Made by a program: the position numbers and the translations under genes. Shown here piece by piece: positions 43,774-50,669 of a DNA stretch of 64,000 bases. This DNA comes from Trujillonella humicola. GTDB lineage: Bacteria > Actinomycetota > Actinomycetes > Mycobacteriales > Geodermatophilaceae. How positions within the stretch are numbered: the first letter of the stretch is position 1; the number at the start of each line of letters is the position of its first letter. The stretch is from contig NZ_JBJNRJ010000018.1 in NCBI RefSeq assembly GCF_046233715.1, forward strand, positions 13,287 through 77,286. The letters run 5' to 3'. A model generated the notes under the pieces. It ran no database searches. It had not been told where the DNA came from and saw nothing but the letters and a program-made list of their open reading frames with translations.

Positions 43774-43849
43774 GGCAGGTGCCCCGCCGCGGCGCGCAGG
43801 CCCGCGCCGCGCCCAGCGGGCGGGCCGGGGGAGCGGGACCGGCGGCTGG

Positions 43850-43855
43850 CAGAAT
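43850..43855 (+). promoter_or_regulatory. -10 box CAGAAT (leaderless aroC)
   Basis: CAGAAT ends 7 bases before ATG 43863, the same spacing as the TANNNT boxes in this window. Confidence 0.5.
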
Positions 43856-43862
43856 CGCCGCC

Positions 43863-45041
43863 ATGTTGCGCTGGCTGACCGCCGGTGAGTCGCACGGCCC
43901 TCAGCTCACCGCCATCCTCGAGGGGCTGCCCGCCGGGGTCGCCGTGCAGACCTCCGACCTCGACGTCGACCTGGCCCGCCGCCGGCTGGGCCACGGCCGC
44001 GGCGCGCGGATGTCGTTCGAGCAGGACGCCGTCTCCCTCACCGGCGGGGTGCGGCACGGCCGCACCCAGGGGGGGCCGATCGCCGTCCAGGTGGGGAACA
44101 CCGAGTGGCCGAAGTGGCAGACGGTCATGGCCGCCGACCCGGTCGACGCCGAGGTGCTCGCCGGTCAGGCCCGCAACGCCCCGCTCACCCGCCCGCGGCC
44201 GGGCCACGCCGACCTGCCGGGCATGCAGAAGTACGGCTTCGACGACGCCCGGCCGGTGCTCGAGCGCGCCAGCGCCCGCGAGACCGCGGCGCGCGTCGCG
44301 CTCGGCGCCATCGCGAAGGCGTTCCTCCGCCAGGCCCTGGGCGTGGAGGTCGTCAGCCACGTCGTGGCGATCGGCCCGGTCGTGGCCCCCGACGGGCTCG
44401 TCCCCGGGCCGGGGGACAACCCGCGGATCGACGAGGACCCGGTGCGGTGCGCCGACCCCGGGACCAGCGCGGCGATGACCGCCGAGATCGACGACGTGCG
44501 CAAGAACGGCGACACCCTCGGCGGCGTCATCGAGGTCGTCGTGCACGGCCTGCCGCCGGGGCTGGGCAGCCACGTGCACTGGGACCGGCGGCTGGACTCG
44601 CGGCTGGCCGGCGCGCTCATGGGGGTGCAGTCGGTCAAGGCCGTCGAGGTCGGCGACGGCCTGGAGACCGCCCGCCGCCGCGGCTCGGTCGCCCACGACG
44701 AGATCGTCCTCGCCGACGGCCGGATCCAGCGGCTGTCCGACCGTGCGGGCGGCATCGAGGGCGGCATGACCAACGGCGACGTCGTCCGCGTCCGCGCGGC
44801 GATGAAGCCGATCTCCACGGTGCCGCGGGCGCTGGCCACCGTCGACGTGGCCACCGGGGACGCCGCCGTCGCGATCAACCAGCGCAGCGACGCCTGCGCG
44901 GTGCCCCGCGGCTCGGTCGTGATGGAGGCGATGGTCGCCCTGGTGCTGGCCGACGCGGCGCTGGAGAAGTTCGGCGGCGACTCGCTGGCCGAGACCCGCC
45001 GCAACGCGCAGGCCTACCTCGACGCGCTCCCGATCCGATGA
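43863..45041 (+). CDS. aroC: chorismate synthase
   Basis: 392 residues; converts EPSP to chorismate using reduced FMN. Signatures: LTAGESHGPQLTAILEGLPA at the start, RGARMSFEQDAVSLTGG, RPGHADLPGMQKYG, ARETAARVALGAIAK, GGIEGGMTNGDVV and INQRSDACAVPRGSVV. First gene of the aroC-aroK-aroB-aroQ cluster. The stop lies inside the first copy of an 18-bp tandem repeat. Confidence 0.97.
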   Translation: MLRWLTAGESHGPQLTAILEGLPAGVAVQTSDLDVDLARRRLGHGRGARMSFEQDAVSLTGGVRHGRTQGGPIAVQVGNTEWPKWQTVMAADPVDAEVLAGQARNAPLTRPRPGHADLPGMQKYGFDDARPVLERASARETAARVALGAIAKAFLRQALGVEVVSHVVAIGPVVAPDGLVPGPGDNPRIDEDPVRCADPGTSAAMTAEIDDVRKNGDTLGGVIEVVVHGLPPGLGSHVHWDRRLDSRLAGALMGVQSVKAVEVGDGLETARRRGSVAHDEIVLADGRIQRLSDRAGGIEGGMTNGDVVRVRAAMKPISTVPRALATVDVATGDAAVAINQRSDACAVPRGSVVMEAMVALVLADAALEKFGGDSLAETRRNAQAYLDALPIR

Positions 45042-45085
45042 GGCGGGCCGATCCGATGAGGCGGGCCGATCCGATGAGGCGGCCG
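45033..45085 (+). repeat. three 18-bp tandem repeats at the aroC/aroK junction
   Basis: Unit ATCCGATGAGGCGGGCCG, two perfect copies and a third that diverges after 14 bases. Each copy holds ATGA. The first supplies the aroC stop. Confidence 0.92.
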
Positions 45086-45094
45086 GTCCCGTGA
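45038..45094 (+). CDS. possible coupling mini-ORF (18 codons)
   Basis: ATG 45038 overlaps the aroC stop (ATGA) and opens an 18-codon frame, MRRADPMRRADPMRRPVP, whose TGA at 45092-45094 overlaps the aroK start (GTGA). It may serve only to carry ribosomes from aroC to aroK. No ribosome site is visible. It may equally be an accident of the repeat. Confidence 0.3.
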   Translation: MRRADPMRRADPMRRPVP

Positions 45095-45630
45095 GCGGCC
45101 CCGTGCTGGTCCTGGTCGGGCCGCCCACCTCCGGCAAGACCACGGTCGGCCGGGCGGTCGCGGCCGCCCGGGGGCTCGCCTTCCGCGACACCGACGCCGA
45201 CGTCGAGGCGGCCACCGGCAGCCGGGTCGCCGACCTGTTCGTCGACCACGGCGAGGAGCACTTCCGCCGGCTCGAGGCCGACGCGGTCGCCCGGGCGCTG
45301 GCCGAGCACGACGGCGTCCTCGCCCTCGGCGGTGGCTCGGTCCTCTCCGAGGCCACCCGTGCGCTGCTGGTCGCCCACGGCCGGGCCGGCGGCACCGTCG
45401 TCTGGCTCGACGTCGACCTCGCCACCGCCGCCCGCCGGGCAGGGTTCAACCGCGACCGCCCGCTGCTGGCGGTCAACCCCCGGGCGGTGCTGCGCACGCT
45501 GCTGGAGGCGCGCGCGCCGCTCTACGCCGAGGTCGCCACCGCGACCGTGCACACGGGCGACCGCCCGTCGGAGGAGGTCGTGGCCGAGGTGCTCGCCGCC
45601 CTGCCCGCGTCGACGGAGGTGCCCCGGTGA
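45091..45630 (+). CDS. aroK: shikimate kinase
   Basis: 179 residues; phosphorylates shikimate with ATP. The P-loop is GPPTSGKTTVGRAVAA (about 9-24), shikimate-binding FRDTDADVEAATG and LALGGGSVLSEA, and the lid segment AGFNRDRPLLAVNPRAVLRT. GTG 45091 follows the tandem repeat directly. The stop overlaps aroB (GTGA). Confidence 0.95.
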   Translation: MSGPVLVLVGPPTSGKTTVGRAVAAARGLAFRDTDADVEAATGSRVADLFVDHGEEHFRRLEADAVARALAEHDGVLALGGGSVLSEATRALLVAHGRAGGTVVWLDVDLATAARRAGFNRDRPLLAVNPRAVLRTLLEARAPLYAEVATATVHTGDRPSEEVVAEVLAALPASTEVPR

Positions 45631-46676
45631 GGCGGGTGTCCGTCCCGGGGGAGAAGCCCTACGAGGTCGTCATCGGCCCCGGGGCGCAGACCGAGCTGGC
45701 GCTGGTGCTGGCCGGCACTCCGCGCGCCGTCGTCGTGCACGCCCCGCCGCTGGCCGCGCTCGCCGGCGCCGCGGTGGAGACGCTGCAGACCGCCGGTGTC
45801 GCCGCCGAGGCCGTCGTCGTCCCCGACGGCGAGGCGGCCAAGACCGCCGAGGTCGCGGCCGGCGCGTGGGAGGAGTTCGGGCGGCTCGGGCTGACCCGCA
45901 GCGACGCCGTCGTCGGCGTCGGCGGGGGAGCGGTCACCGACCTCGCCGGCTTCCTCGCCGCCACCTGGGTGCGCGGCGTGCGGGTCGTGCACCTGCCCAC
46001 CAGCCTGCTCGGCATGGTCGACGCCGCCGTCGGTGGCAAGACCGGCATCAACACCGGGGCGGGCAAGAACCTCGTCGGCGCTTTCCACCCGCCCGCGGGC
46101 GTGCTCGCCGACACCGACGTGCTCGCCGGGTTGCCCGAGGCGGAGTTCCGGTCGGGCCTGGCCGAGGTCGTCAAGTGCGGCTTCATCGCCGACGGCCGGA
46201 TCCTGGAGCTGCTGGAGGCCGACCCCACCGGCCGCCGGGACACCGCCGAGCTCATCGAGCGCGCCGTGCAGGTCAAGGCCGACGCCGTCGGCGAGGACCT
46301 GTTCGACACCGGCCGCCGCGAGTTCCTCAACTACGGGCACACGCTCGCGCACGCCATCGAGCGGGTCGAGGACTTCGGCTGGCGGCACGGCGAGGCCGTC
46401 GCCGTCGGGCTGGTCTTCGCCGCCGAACTGGGCGGCCAGGCCGGCCTGCTCACCCGCGCCGAGGTCGACCGGCACCGCGCCCTCGTCGAGGCCCTGGGCC
46501 TGCCCACGCGCTACACCGGGGACTGGGCGACGATCCAGGGCGTCATGCGCATCGACAAGAAGGCCCGGGGGGCGACGCTGCGGTTCGTCGTCCTCGACGG
46601 GATGGGCCGACCGCGGATCCTGACCGACCCCGACCAGGCGTGGCTCGACGCGGCGTGGACCGCCGTCGCCGCGTGA
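45627..46676 (+). CDS. aroB: 3-dehydroquinate synthase
   Basis: 349 residues; second step of the shikimate pathway, NAD and zinc dependent. VVPDGEAAKTAEVAAGAWEE, GVGGGAVTDLAGFLAATWVR, VDAAVGGKTGINTGAGKNLV, and metal ligands in EVVKCGFIAD, LNYGHTLAHAIE and WRHGEAVAVGLVF are all present. The start overlaps aroK; aroQ starts 22 bases after the stop. Confidence 0.97.
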   Translation: MRRVSVPGEKPYEVVIGPGAQTELALVLAGTPRAVVVHAPPLAALAGAAVETLQTAGVAAEAVVVPDGEAAKTAEVAAGAWEEFGRLGLTRSDAVVGVGGGAVTDLAGFLAATWVRGVRVVHLPTSLLGMVDAAVGGKTGINTGAGKNLVGAFHPPAGVLADTDVLAGLPEAEFRSGLAEVVKCGFIADGRILELLEADPTGRRDTAELIERAVQVKADAVGEDLFDTGRREFLNYGHTLAHAIERVEDFGWRHGEAVAVGLVFAAELGGQAGLLTRAEVDRHRALVEALGLPTRYTGDWATIQGVMRIDKKARGATLRFVVLDGMGRPRILTDPDQAWLDAAWTAVAA

Positions 46677-46698
46677 CGACCGAGACGACGGAGGCAGC

Positions 46699-47133
46699 GT
46701 GACCATCCAGGTCCTCAACGGCGCCAATCTCGGCCGGCTGGGCACCCGCGAGCCCGAGGTGTACGGGACGACGACCCACGCCCAGCTCGTCGAGCTGGTC
46801 GAGGCCGCCGGCGCGCAGCTCGGCCTGCACGTCCGGGTGCGCCAGACCGACGACGAGGGCGAGCTGCTGCGCTGGGTGCACGAGGCCACCGACGCCGGCG
46901 ACCCGATCGTGGTCAACCCCGGCGGATGGACGCACACCTCGGTCGTGCTGCGGGACGCGCTGGCGTCGGCCACGGCCCCGGTGGTCGAGGTGCACATCAG
47001 CAACGTGCACGCCCGGGAGGAGTTCCGCCGGCACTCCTACGTCTCGCCGGTCGTCTCCGGCGTGATCGCCGGGCTCGGGGTCGACGGCTACGTGCTGGCG
47101 CTGCGCTGGCTGGCCGCCCGGGACGCGCGGTGA
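46699..47133 (+). CDS. aroQ: type II 3-dehydroquinate dehydratase
   Basis: 144 residues; converts 3-dehydroquinate to 3-dehydroshikimate as a dodecamer. NGANLGRLGTREPEVYG carries the catalytic Arg/Tyr region, NPGGWTHTSVVLRDAL and VEVHISNVHAREEFRRHSY the substrate site and catalytic His. A clear GGAGG ribosome site precedes GTG 46699. The last bases lie at the edge of a 64-bp intergenic repeat. Confidence 0.96.
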   Translation: MTIQVLNGANLGRLGTREPEVYGTTTHAQLVELVEAAGAQLGLHVRVRQTDDEGELLRWVHEATDAGDPIVVNPGGWTHTSVVLRDALASATAPVVEVHISNVHAREEFRRHSYVSPVVSGVIAGLGVDGYVLALRWLAARDAR

Positions 47134-47195
47134 GGCGACAGCGAGCGAGCCTCGCAGCGAGCCCTGCGAGCGAGGAGCGGAGCGAGCGCGGAGCC
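47132..47195 (+). repeat. 64-bp intergenic repeat, copy 1 (after aroQ)
   Basis: Begins GAGGCGACAGCGAGCGAGC, inside the aroQ stop codon, and ends GCGCGGAGCC. It closely matches 51280-51344 downstream of pyrR. Rich in GAGCGAGG-like motifs. Confidence 0.85.
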
Positions 47196-47209
47196 GAGCG
47201 GAGGGCACG

Positions 47210-48310
47210 GTGAGCCGCCCGGCGCAGCGCAGGGAGCGGCTGCGGGGCATGGCCGCCGCGCGCGGGCTGGACGCCGTCCTGGTGACCGACCTGCGCAACG
47301 TCCGGTACCTGACCGGGTTCACCGGCTCCAACGGGGCGCTGCTGCTGCGCACCGACCGGCCCGACCTGTTCGGCACCGACGGCCGGTACACCACCCAGGC
47401 CGCCACCCAGGTGCCCGATCTGGAGGTCGTGGTCGACCGCGGCACCGTCGGCGCGCTCGCGCGGGCCGCGGTGCGCGACGGGGCCGGCCGCATCGGCTTC
47501 GAGAGCCACGTGGTGACCGTCGACGGCCTGGCCGCCCTGGAGGAGGTGCTCGCCGAGGCCTCCGGGGGCGCCACGCCGGAGCTGACGAGCGTCCGCCGCG
47601 CGGTGGAGGAGCTGCGCGCGGTGAAGGACGACGACGAGATCGCCGCCCTGCGCCGGGCCTGCGCGATCGCCGACGCCGCCCTGGCCGAGCTCGCCGCCGA
47701 GGGTGCGCTGCGGCCCGGTCGCACCGAGCTGCAGGTCGGCCGCGAGCTCGATGCGCGGATGATGCACCTGGGCGCCGAGGGTCCGTCGTTCGAGACGATC
47801 GTCGCCGCCGGCCCCAACTCCGCGATCCCGCACCACCGGCCCGATGCGTCGGTGCTGCGCGAGGGCGACTTCCTCAAGCTCGACTTCGGCGCGATCGTCG
47901 ACGGCTACCACTCCGACATGACCCGCACGCTGGTTCTCGGGCACGCGGCGGACTGGCAGCGCGAGATCCACGACCTCGTCGCCGCCGCGCAGGCCGCCGG
48001 CCGGGCGGCCCTCGCGGTGGGGGCCGACGTCGTCGCGGTCGACGCCGCCGCCCGCGACGTCATCGCCGCGGCCGGCCACGCCGAGCACTTCTCGCACGGC
48101 CTCGGGCACGGCGTGGGGCTGCAGATCCACGAGGCGCCGGGCATCGGCCCGCAGGGCGCGGGTAGGCTGGCCGCCGGCATGGCCGTCACCGTGGAGCCGG
48201 GGGTCTACCTGCCCGGCCACGGCGGGGTCCGGATCGAGGACACCCTGGTCGTCACGGACGACGAGCCCGAGTTGTTGACCCTCACGAGCAAGGAACTGCT
48301 GGTCATCTGA
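47210..48310 (+). CDS. pepQ: M24 family metallopeptidase (Xaa-Pro aminopeptidase/PepQ type)
   Basis: 366 residues. The N-terminal creatinase-like domain (LVTDLRNVRYLTGFTGSNGA) is followed by a pita-bread catalytic domain with the metal ligands: Asp in FLKLDFGAIVDGYHSDMTRT (two Asp), His in HGLGHGVGLQIHEAPG, Glu in VEPGVYLPG and Glu in GGVRIEDTLVV. It cleaves X-Pro peptides. The stop overlaps efp by one base, a link conserved in actinobacteria; EF-P serves proline-rich translation. Confidence 0.93.
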   Translation: MSRPAQRRERLRGMAAARGLDAVLVTDLRNVRYLTGFTGSNGALLLRTDRPDLFGTDGRYTTQAATQVPDLEVVVDRGTVGALARAAVRDGAGRIGFESHVVTVDGLAALEEVLAEASGGATPELTSVRRAVEELRAVKDDDEIAALRRACAIADAALAELAAEGALRPGRTELQVGRELDARMMHLGAEGPSFETIVAAGPNSAIPHHRPDASVLREGDFLKLDFGAIVDGYHSDMTRTLVLGHAADWQREIHDLVAAAQAAGRAALAVGADVVAVDAAARDVIAAAGHAEHFSHGLGHGVGLQIHEAPGIGPQGAGRLAAGMAVTVEPGVYLPGHGGVRIEDTLVVTDDEPELLTLTSKELLVI

Positions 48311-48870
48311 TGGCTACCACCAACGACCTCAAGAACGGCATGGTCCTCAACCTCGACGGCCAGCTGTGGGCCGTCACCGAGTTCCAGCACGTCAAGCCCG
48401 GCAAGGGCGGCGCCTTCGTGCGGACGACGCTGAAGAACGTGCTGTCGGGCAAGGTCGTGGACAAGACCTTCAACGCCGGCACCAAGGTCGAGACCGCCAA
48501 CGTCGACAAGCGGAACATGACGTATCTGTACAAGGACGGCACCGACTTCGTCTTCATGGACGGCGACACCTACGACCAGATCCACGTCCCCGAGGGCACG
48601 GTCGGCGGCGGCGCGGACTACCTGCTGGAGAACACCGAGGTCGTCGTCGCGGTCCACGACGGGACGCCGCTGTACGTCGAGCTCCCGGTCACCCTCGAGC
48701 TGGTCGTCCAGCACACCGATCCGGGCCTGCAGGGTGACCGCTCCACCGGTGGCACCAAGCCCGCGACGCTGGAGACCGGCGCGCAGATCCAGGTGCCGCT
48801 GTTCGTCAACACCGGCGACAAGCTCAAGGTCGACACCCGCGACGGCCGGTACCTCGGCCGGGCCAACTGA
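48310..48870 (+). CDS. efp: elongation factor P
   Basis: EF-P of 186 residues, which rescues ribosomes stalled at polyproline. N-terminal KOW-like domain with TEFQHVKPGKGGAFVRTTLK; the Lys at the tip (PGKG) is where other bacteria attach a modification. Two OB-like domains follow, with LPVTLELVVQHTDPG and TGAQIQVPLFVNTGDKLKVD. No modification enzyme is encoded here. The very Pro-rich MltG, RuvX and RskA tails nearby are plausible clients. Confidence 0.97.
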   Translation: MATTNDLKNGMVLNLDGQLWAVTEFQHVKPGKGGAFVRTTLKNVLSGKVVDKTFNAGTKVETANVDKRNMTYLYKDGTDFVFMDGDTYDQIHVPEGTVGGGADYLLENTEVVVAVHDGTPLYVELPVTLELVVQHTDPGLQGDRSTGGTKPATLETGAQIQVPLFVNTGDKLKVDTRDGRYLGRAN

Positions 48871-48905
48871 CGCCCTCCCCGCCGGCCCGGAACCAGCGAC
48901 CCCGC

Positions 48906-49310
48906 ATGGCTGCCCGCAGCAAGGCCCGCAAGCGCGCCGTCGACGTCCTCTACGAGGCCGACCTGCGCGGCTCCGACCCGATGGACGTGCTCCGCGACCG
49001 CATCGCGGAGGGCCAGCCGCCGGTGGCCGAGCACACCGTGCGGCTGGTCGAGGGCGTCGCCGGCAACGCCGCCCGGATCGACGAGCTGATCGGCACCCAT
49101 GCCCGGGGCTGGTCGCTGCAGCGGCTGCCCGACGTCGACCGCGCCATCCTGCGCATGGCGACGTTCGAGCTGCTGTGGGCCGACGACGTGCCCGACCCGG
49201 TCGTGATCGACGAGGCGGTCGAGCTCGCCCGGTCGCTGTCGACCGACGACTCGCCCTCGTTCGTCAACGGCGTGCTCGGCGCGATCCTCGACGCCGAAGT
49301 GCCGGCCTGA
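48906..49310 (+). CDS. nusB: transcription antitermination protein NusB
   Basis: NusB of 134 residues (SKARKRAVDVLYEADLRG, RIDELIGTHARGWSLQRLPD, VDRAILRMATFELLWADDVP, VIDEAVELARSLSTDDSPSF, VNGVLGAI). It binds boxA RNA with NusE and supports rRNA transcription. efp-nusB order and the following bldD gene match the streptomycete arrangement. Confidence 0.96.
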   Translation: MAARSKARKRAVDVLYEADLRGSDPMDVLRDRIAEGQPPVAEHTVRLVEGVAGNAARIDELIGTHARGWSLQRLPDVDRAILRMATFELLWADDVPDPVVIDEAVELARSLSTDDSPSFVNGVLGAILDAEVPA

Positions 49311-49335
49311 GCTCCGCTCCCCACCGGCTCGGCGC

Positions 49336-49482
49336 TCAGGGGCGACGGCCGGTGCCCGCCGCGGCCAGCATCGCGGCCAGGCGGGCGCTGGACTGGCGCC
49401 GGTGCGCCCGCCTCAGCGCGGGGCGGCGGTGCGCGGCCAGCACCAGGTCGCGGTTCGGGACGGGCGGCGTGGCGACGGGCAC
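49336..49482 (-). CDS. possible small basic protein, unknown function
   Basis: A 48-codon reverse-strand frame in the gap between nusB and bldD. GTG 49482 has GAGGAG about eight bases upstream, and a TAGCGT box lies about 50 bases before it (49528-49533 on the reverse strand). The product is Arg/Ala-rich (PNRDLVLAAHRRPALRRAHR...). Having both promoter and ribosome-site signals makes a real gene plausible, but no family is recognised. Confidence 0.45.
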   Translation of the reverse strand: MPVATPPVPNRDLVLAAHRRPALRRAHRRQSSARLAAMLAAAGTGRRP

Positions 49483-49740
49483 GGGGGAGCTCCTCGGGCT
49501 GGGCTCGACGGCTGATCTGCTGACGTCCCGGACGCTACGAGCGGCCACTGACAGTTCCCTTGCAGACGGCTTGCGAGCGCCTGGGCCGCGTGGCTCCCCG
49601 GACGTCGTCGGGCGTTGTCCCCGCACCGGCCAGGACAGGACGGCCGGTGGCCGGTCACGGGACAAAGCCCCGGCGTCGGACGTCCGTCGCCCGGGGACGT
49701 CCGTCGCCCGGACCCGGCCCGGACCCAGCCCGGAACGCCC

Positions 49741-49774
49741 GCGAGGCCCGGCCCCTGACGGGACCGGGCCTCGC
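49741..49774 (-). terminator. terminator hairpin of bldD
   Basis: An 11-bp perfect stem, GCGAGGCCCGG with CCGGGCCTCGC, and a 12-base loop, 14 bases beyond the bldD stop on the reverse strand. There is no T-tract. Confidence 0.75.
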
Positions 49775-49788
49775 TCGTGCGTCGCGGT

Positions 49789-50334
49789 TCAGCGGGGGGT
49801 GCGGCGGCGCTCCCAGTTCGGGTTGGGCTCGGCGTCCTCGTCGTCCCCTCCGGCGATGCCCTCCATGCCGGGGGAGAGGACGCCCCACTCGATGAGCCGG
49901 CTGGTCAGCTCGTCGGGGCTCATGTCGTAGATGATCGCCAGCGACTTGAGGTCCTCGGCGCGGATGCTGAGCACCTTGCCGTTGTAGTCGTGGCGCTGCG
50001 CCTGGATGGTCGAGGCGTAGCGGGCCAGCGGCCCCGCCTCGTCGGCGGGCAGCGAGCCCAGCGACTCCAGGTTGAGCACGATCTTGGTCGTCGCGGTCAC
50101 CGCCGAGCTCGGCCGCGGGTCGGGCAGCAGCTCGGAGACCGGCACGCCGTAGAAGACGGCCAGCTCCGAGAGCCGCTGCACCGTCACGGCGCGGTCGCCG
50201 CGCTCGTAGGAGCCGACCACGACCGCCTTCCAGCGACCGTGCGACTTGTCCTCCACCCCCTGCAGGGAGAGCCCCTGCTGGTTGCGGATCGCGCGGAGCC
50301 GGGCACCGAGGGCCCGTGAGTAGTCGGTGCTCAT
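49789..50334 (-). CDS. bldD: BldD-family transcriptional regulator
   Basis: 181 residues. The N-terminal helix-turn-helix (LGARLRAIRNQQGLSLQGVE, then GSYERGDRAVTVQRLSELA) is nearly the streptomycete BldD sequence. The C-terminal domain (about 85-165) is the cyclic-di-GMP-binding dimer. The signature reads R114-H-D116 and R125-A-E-D128 instead of RGD and RQDD: the contact residues Arg114, Asp116, Arg125 and Asp128 are kept. In Streptomyces BldD with c-di-GMP represses development; here it likely regulates morphology or motility genes, which is inference. Located beside nusB, as in Streptomyces, on the opposite strand. Confidence 0.93.
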   Translation of the reverse strand: MSTDYSRALGARLRAIRNQQGLSLQGVEDKSHGRWKAVVVGSYERGDRAVTVQRLSELAVFYGVPVSELLPDPRPSSAVTATTKIVLNLESLGSLPADEAGPLARYASTIQAQRHDYNGKVLSIRAEDLKSLAIIYDMSPDELTSRLIEWGVLSPGMEGIAGGDDEDAEPNPNWERRRTPR

Positions 50335-50383
50335 CCCGTGTCGCTCACTGTCCGTCGTCGTTCGTGGGGCGCTGTCGTCACTC

Positions 50384-50389
50384 ACCGTA
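50384..50389 (-). promoter_or_regulatory. candidate -10 box TACGGT of bldD
   Basis: Reverse-strand TACGGT about 50 bases before ATG 50334, within CCAGTACGGTG, which also occurs at the pyrR promoter. Confidence 0.45.
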
Positions 50390-50603
50390 CTGGTAGGCGG
50401 GTCGCCGCGACAGCGGGCCACTCCTGGGTGTCACATCCTCCACCAGCCACTACGCCTCCGGGGAGTTCGACGCGCGGCGCCGCCGTGGCGTTCCGGTGGC
50501 GGTGCGGGTGGCCTGCGGGTGGCGTTCCCGGTGGTCACCGCGGTGCCGGTCCCGGCCGTTCCGCCGCCCGGACCGGGGCCCGCGGGCGCACGAACCGGTC
50601 CAG

Positions 50604-50609
50604 TACGGT
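50604..50609 (+). promoter_or_regulatory. candidate -10 box TACGGT of the pyrR operon
   Basis: TACGGT about 60 bases before ATG 50670. Transcription would start near 50616, just upstream of the PyrR leader. Confidence 0.5.
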
Positions 50610-50627
50610 GGAAGCCGGTCCACCCCA

Positions 50628-50665
50628 CTCCTTTAACGACCCGTCCGGTGAGGCGGGGAAGGAGG
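50628..50665 (+). promoter_or_regulatory. PyrR-binding leader that can mask the pyrR ribosome site
   Basis: The core is CCCG (50640-50643), loop TCCGGTGAGG, CGGG (50654-50657). The loop fits the PyrR binding-loop consensus UCCNGNGAGG exactly. On either side, CTCCTT (50628-50633) can pair with AAGGAG (50659-50664) of the Shine-Dalgarno sequence, enclosing the binding loop in one longer hairpin. PyrR bound with UMP would thus block translation, as proposed for mycobacterial pyrR. Sequence match seen; mechanism inferred. Confidence 0.75.
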
Positions 50666-50669
50666 CCTG

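Larger units (their letters stand above)
50335..50669. other. divergent bldD/pyrR regulatory region
   Basis: A 335-bp gene-free stretch. It holds a reverse-strand -10 box TACGGT for bldD (50384-50389), a forward TACGGT for pyrR (50604-50609), both inside the same 11-mer CCAGTACGGTG, and the PyrR leader at 50628-50665. The middle (about 50400-50600) is GC-rich, and nothing further was recognised there. Confidence 0.6.

Noticed and set aside
50381..50400. BldD operator in its own promoter (TCAC...GTAG)
   Set aside because: The half-sites are separated by seven bases and end in G, which does not fit the known BldD palindrome spacing well enough to call.
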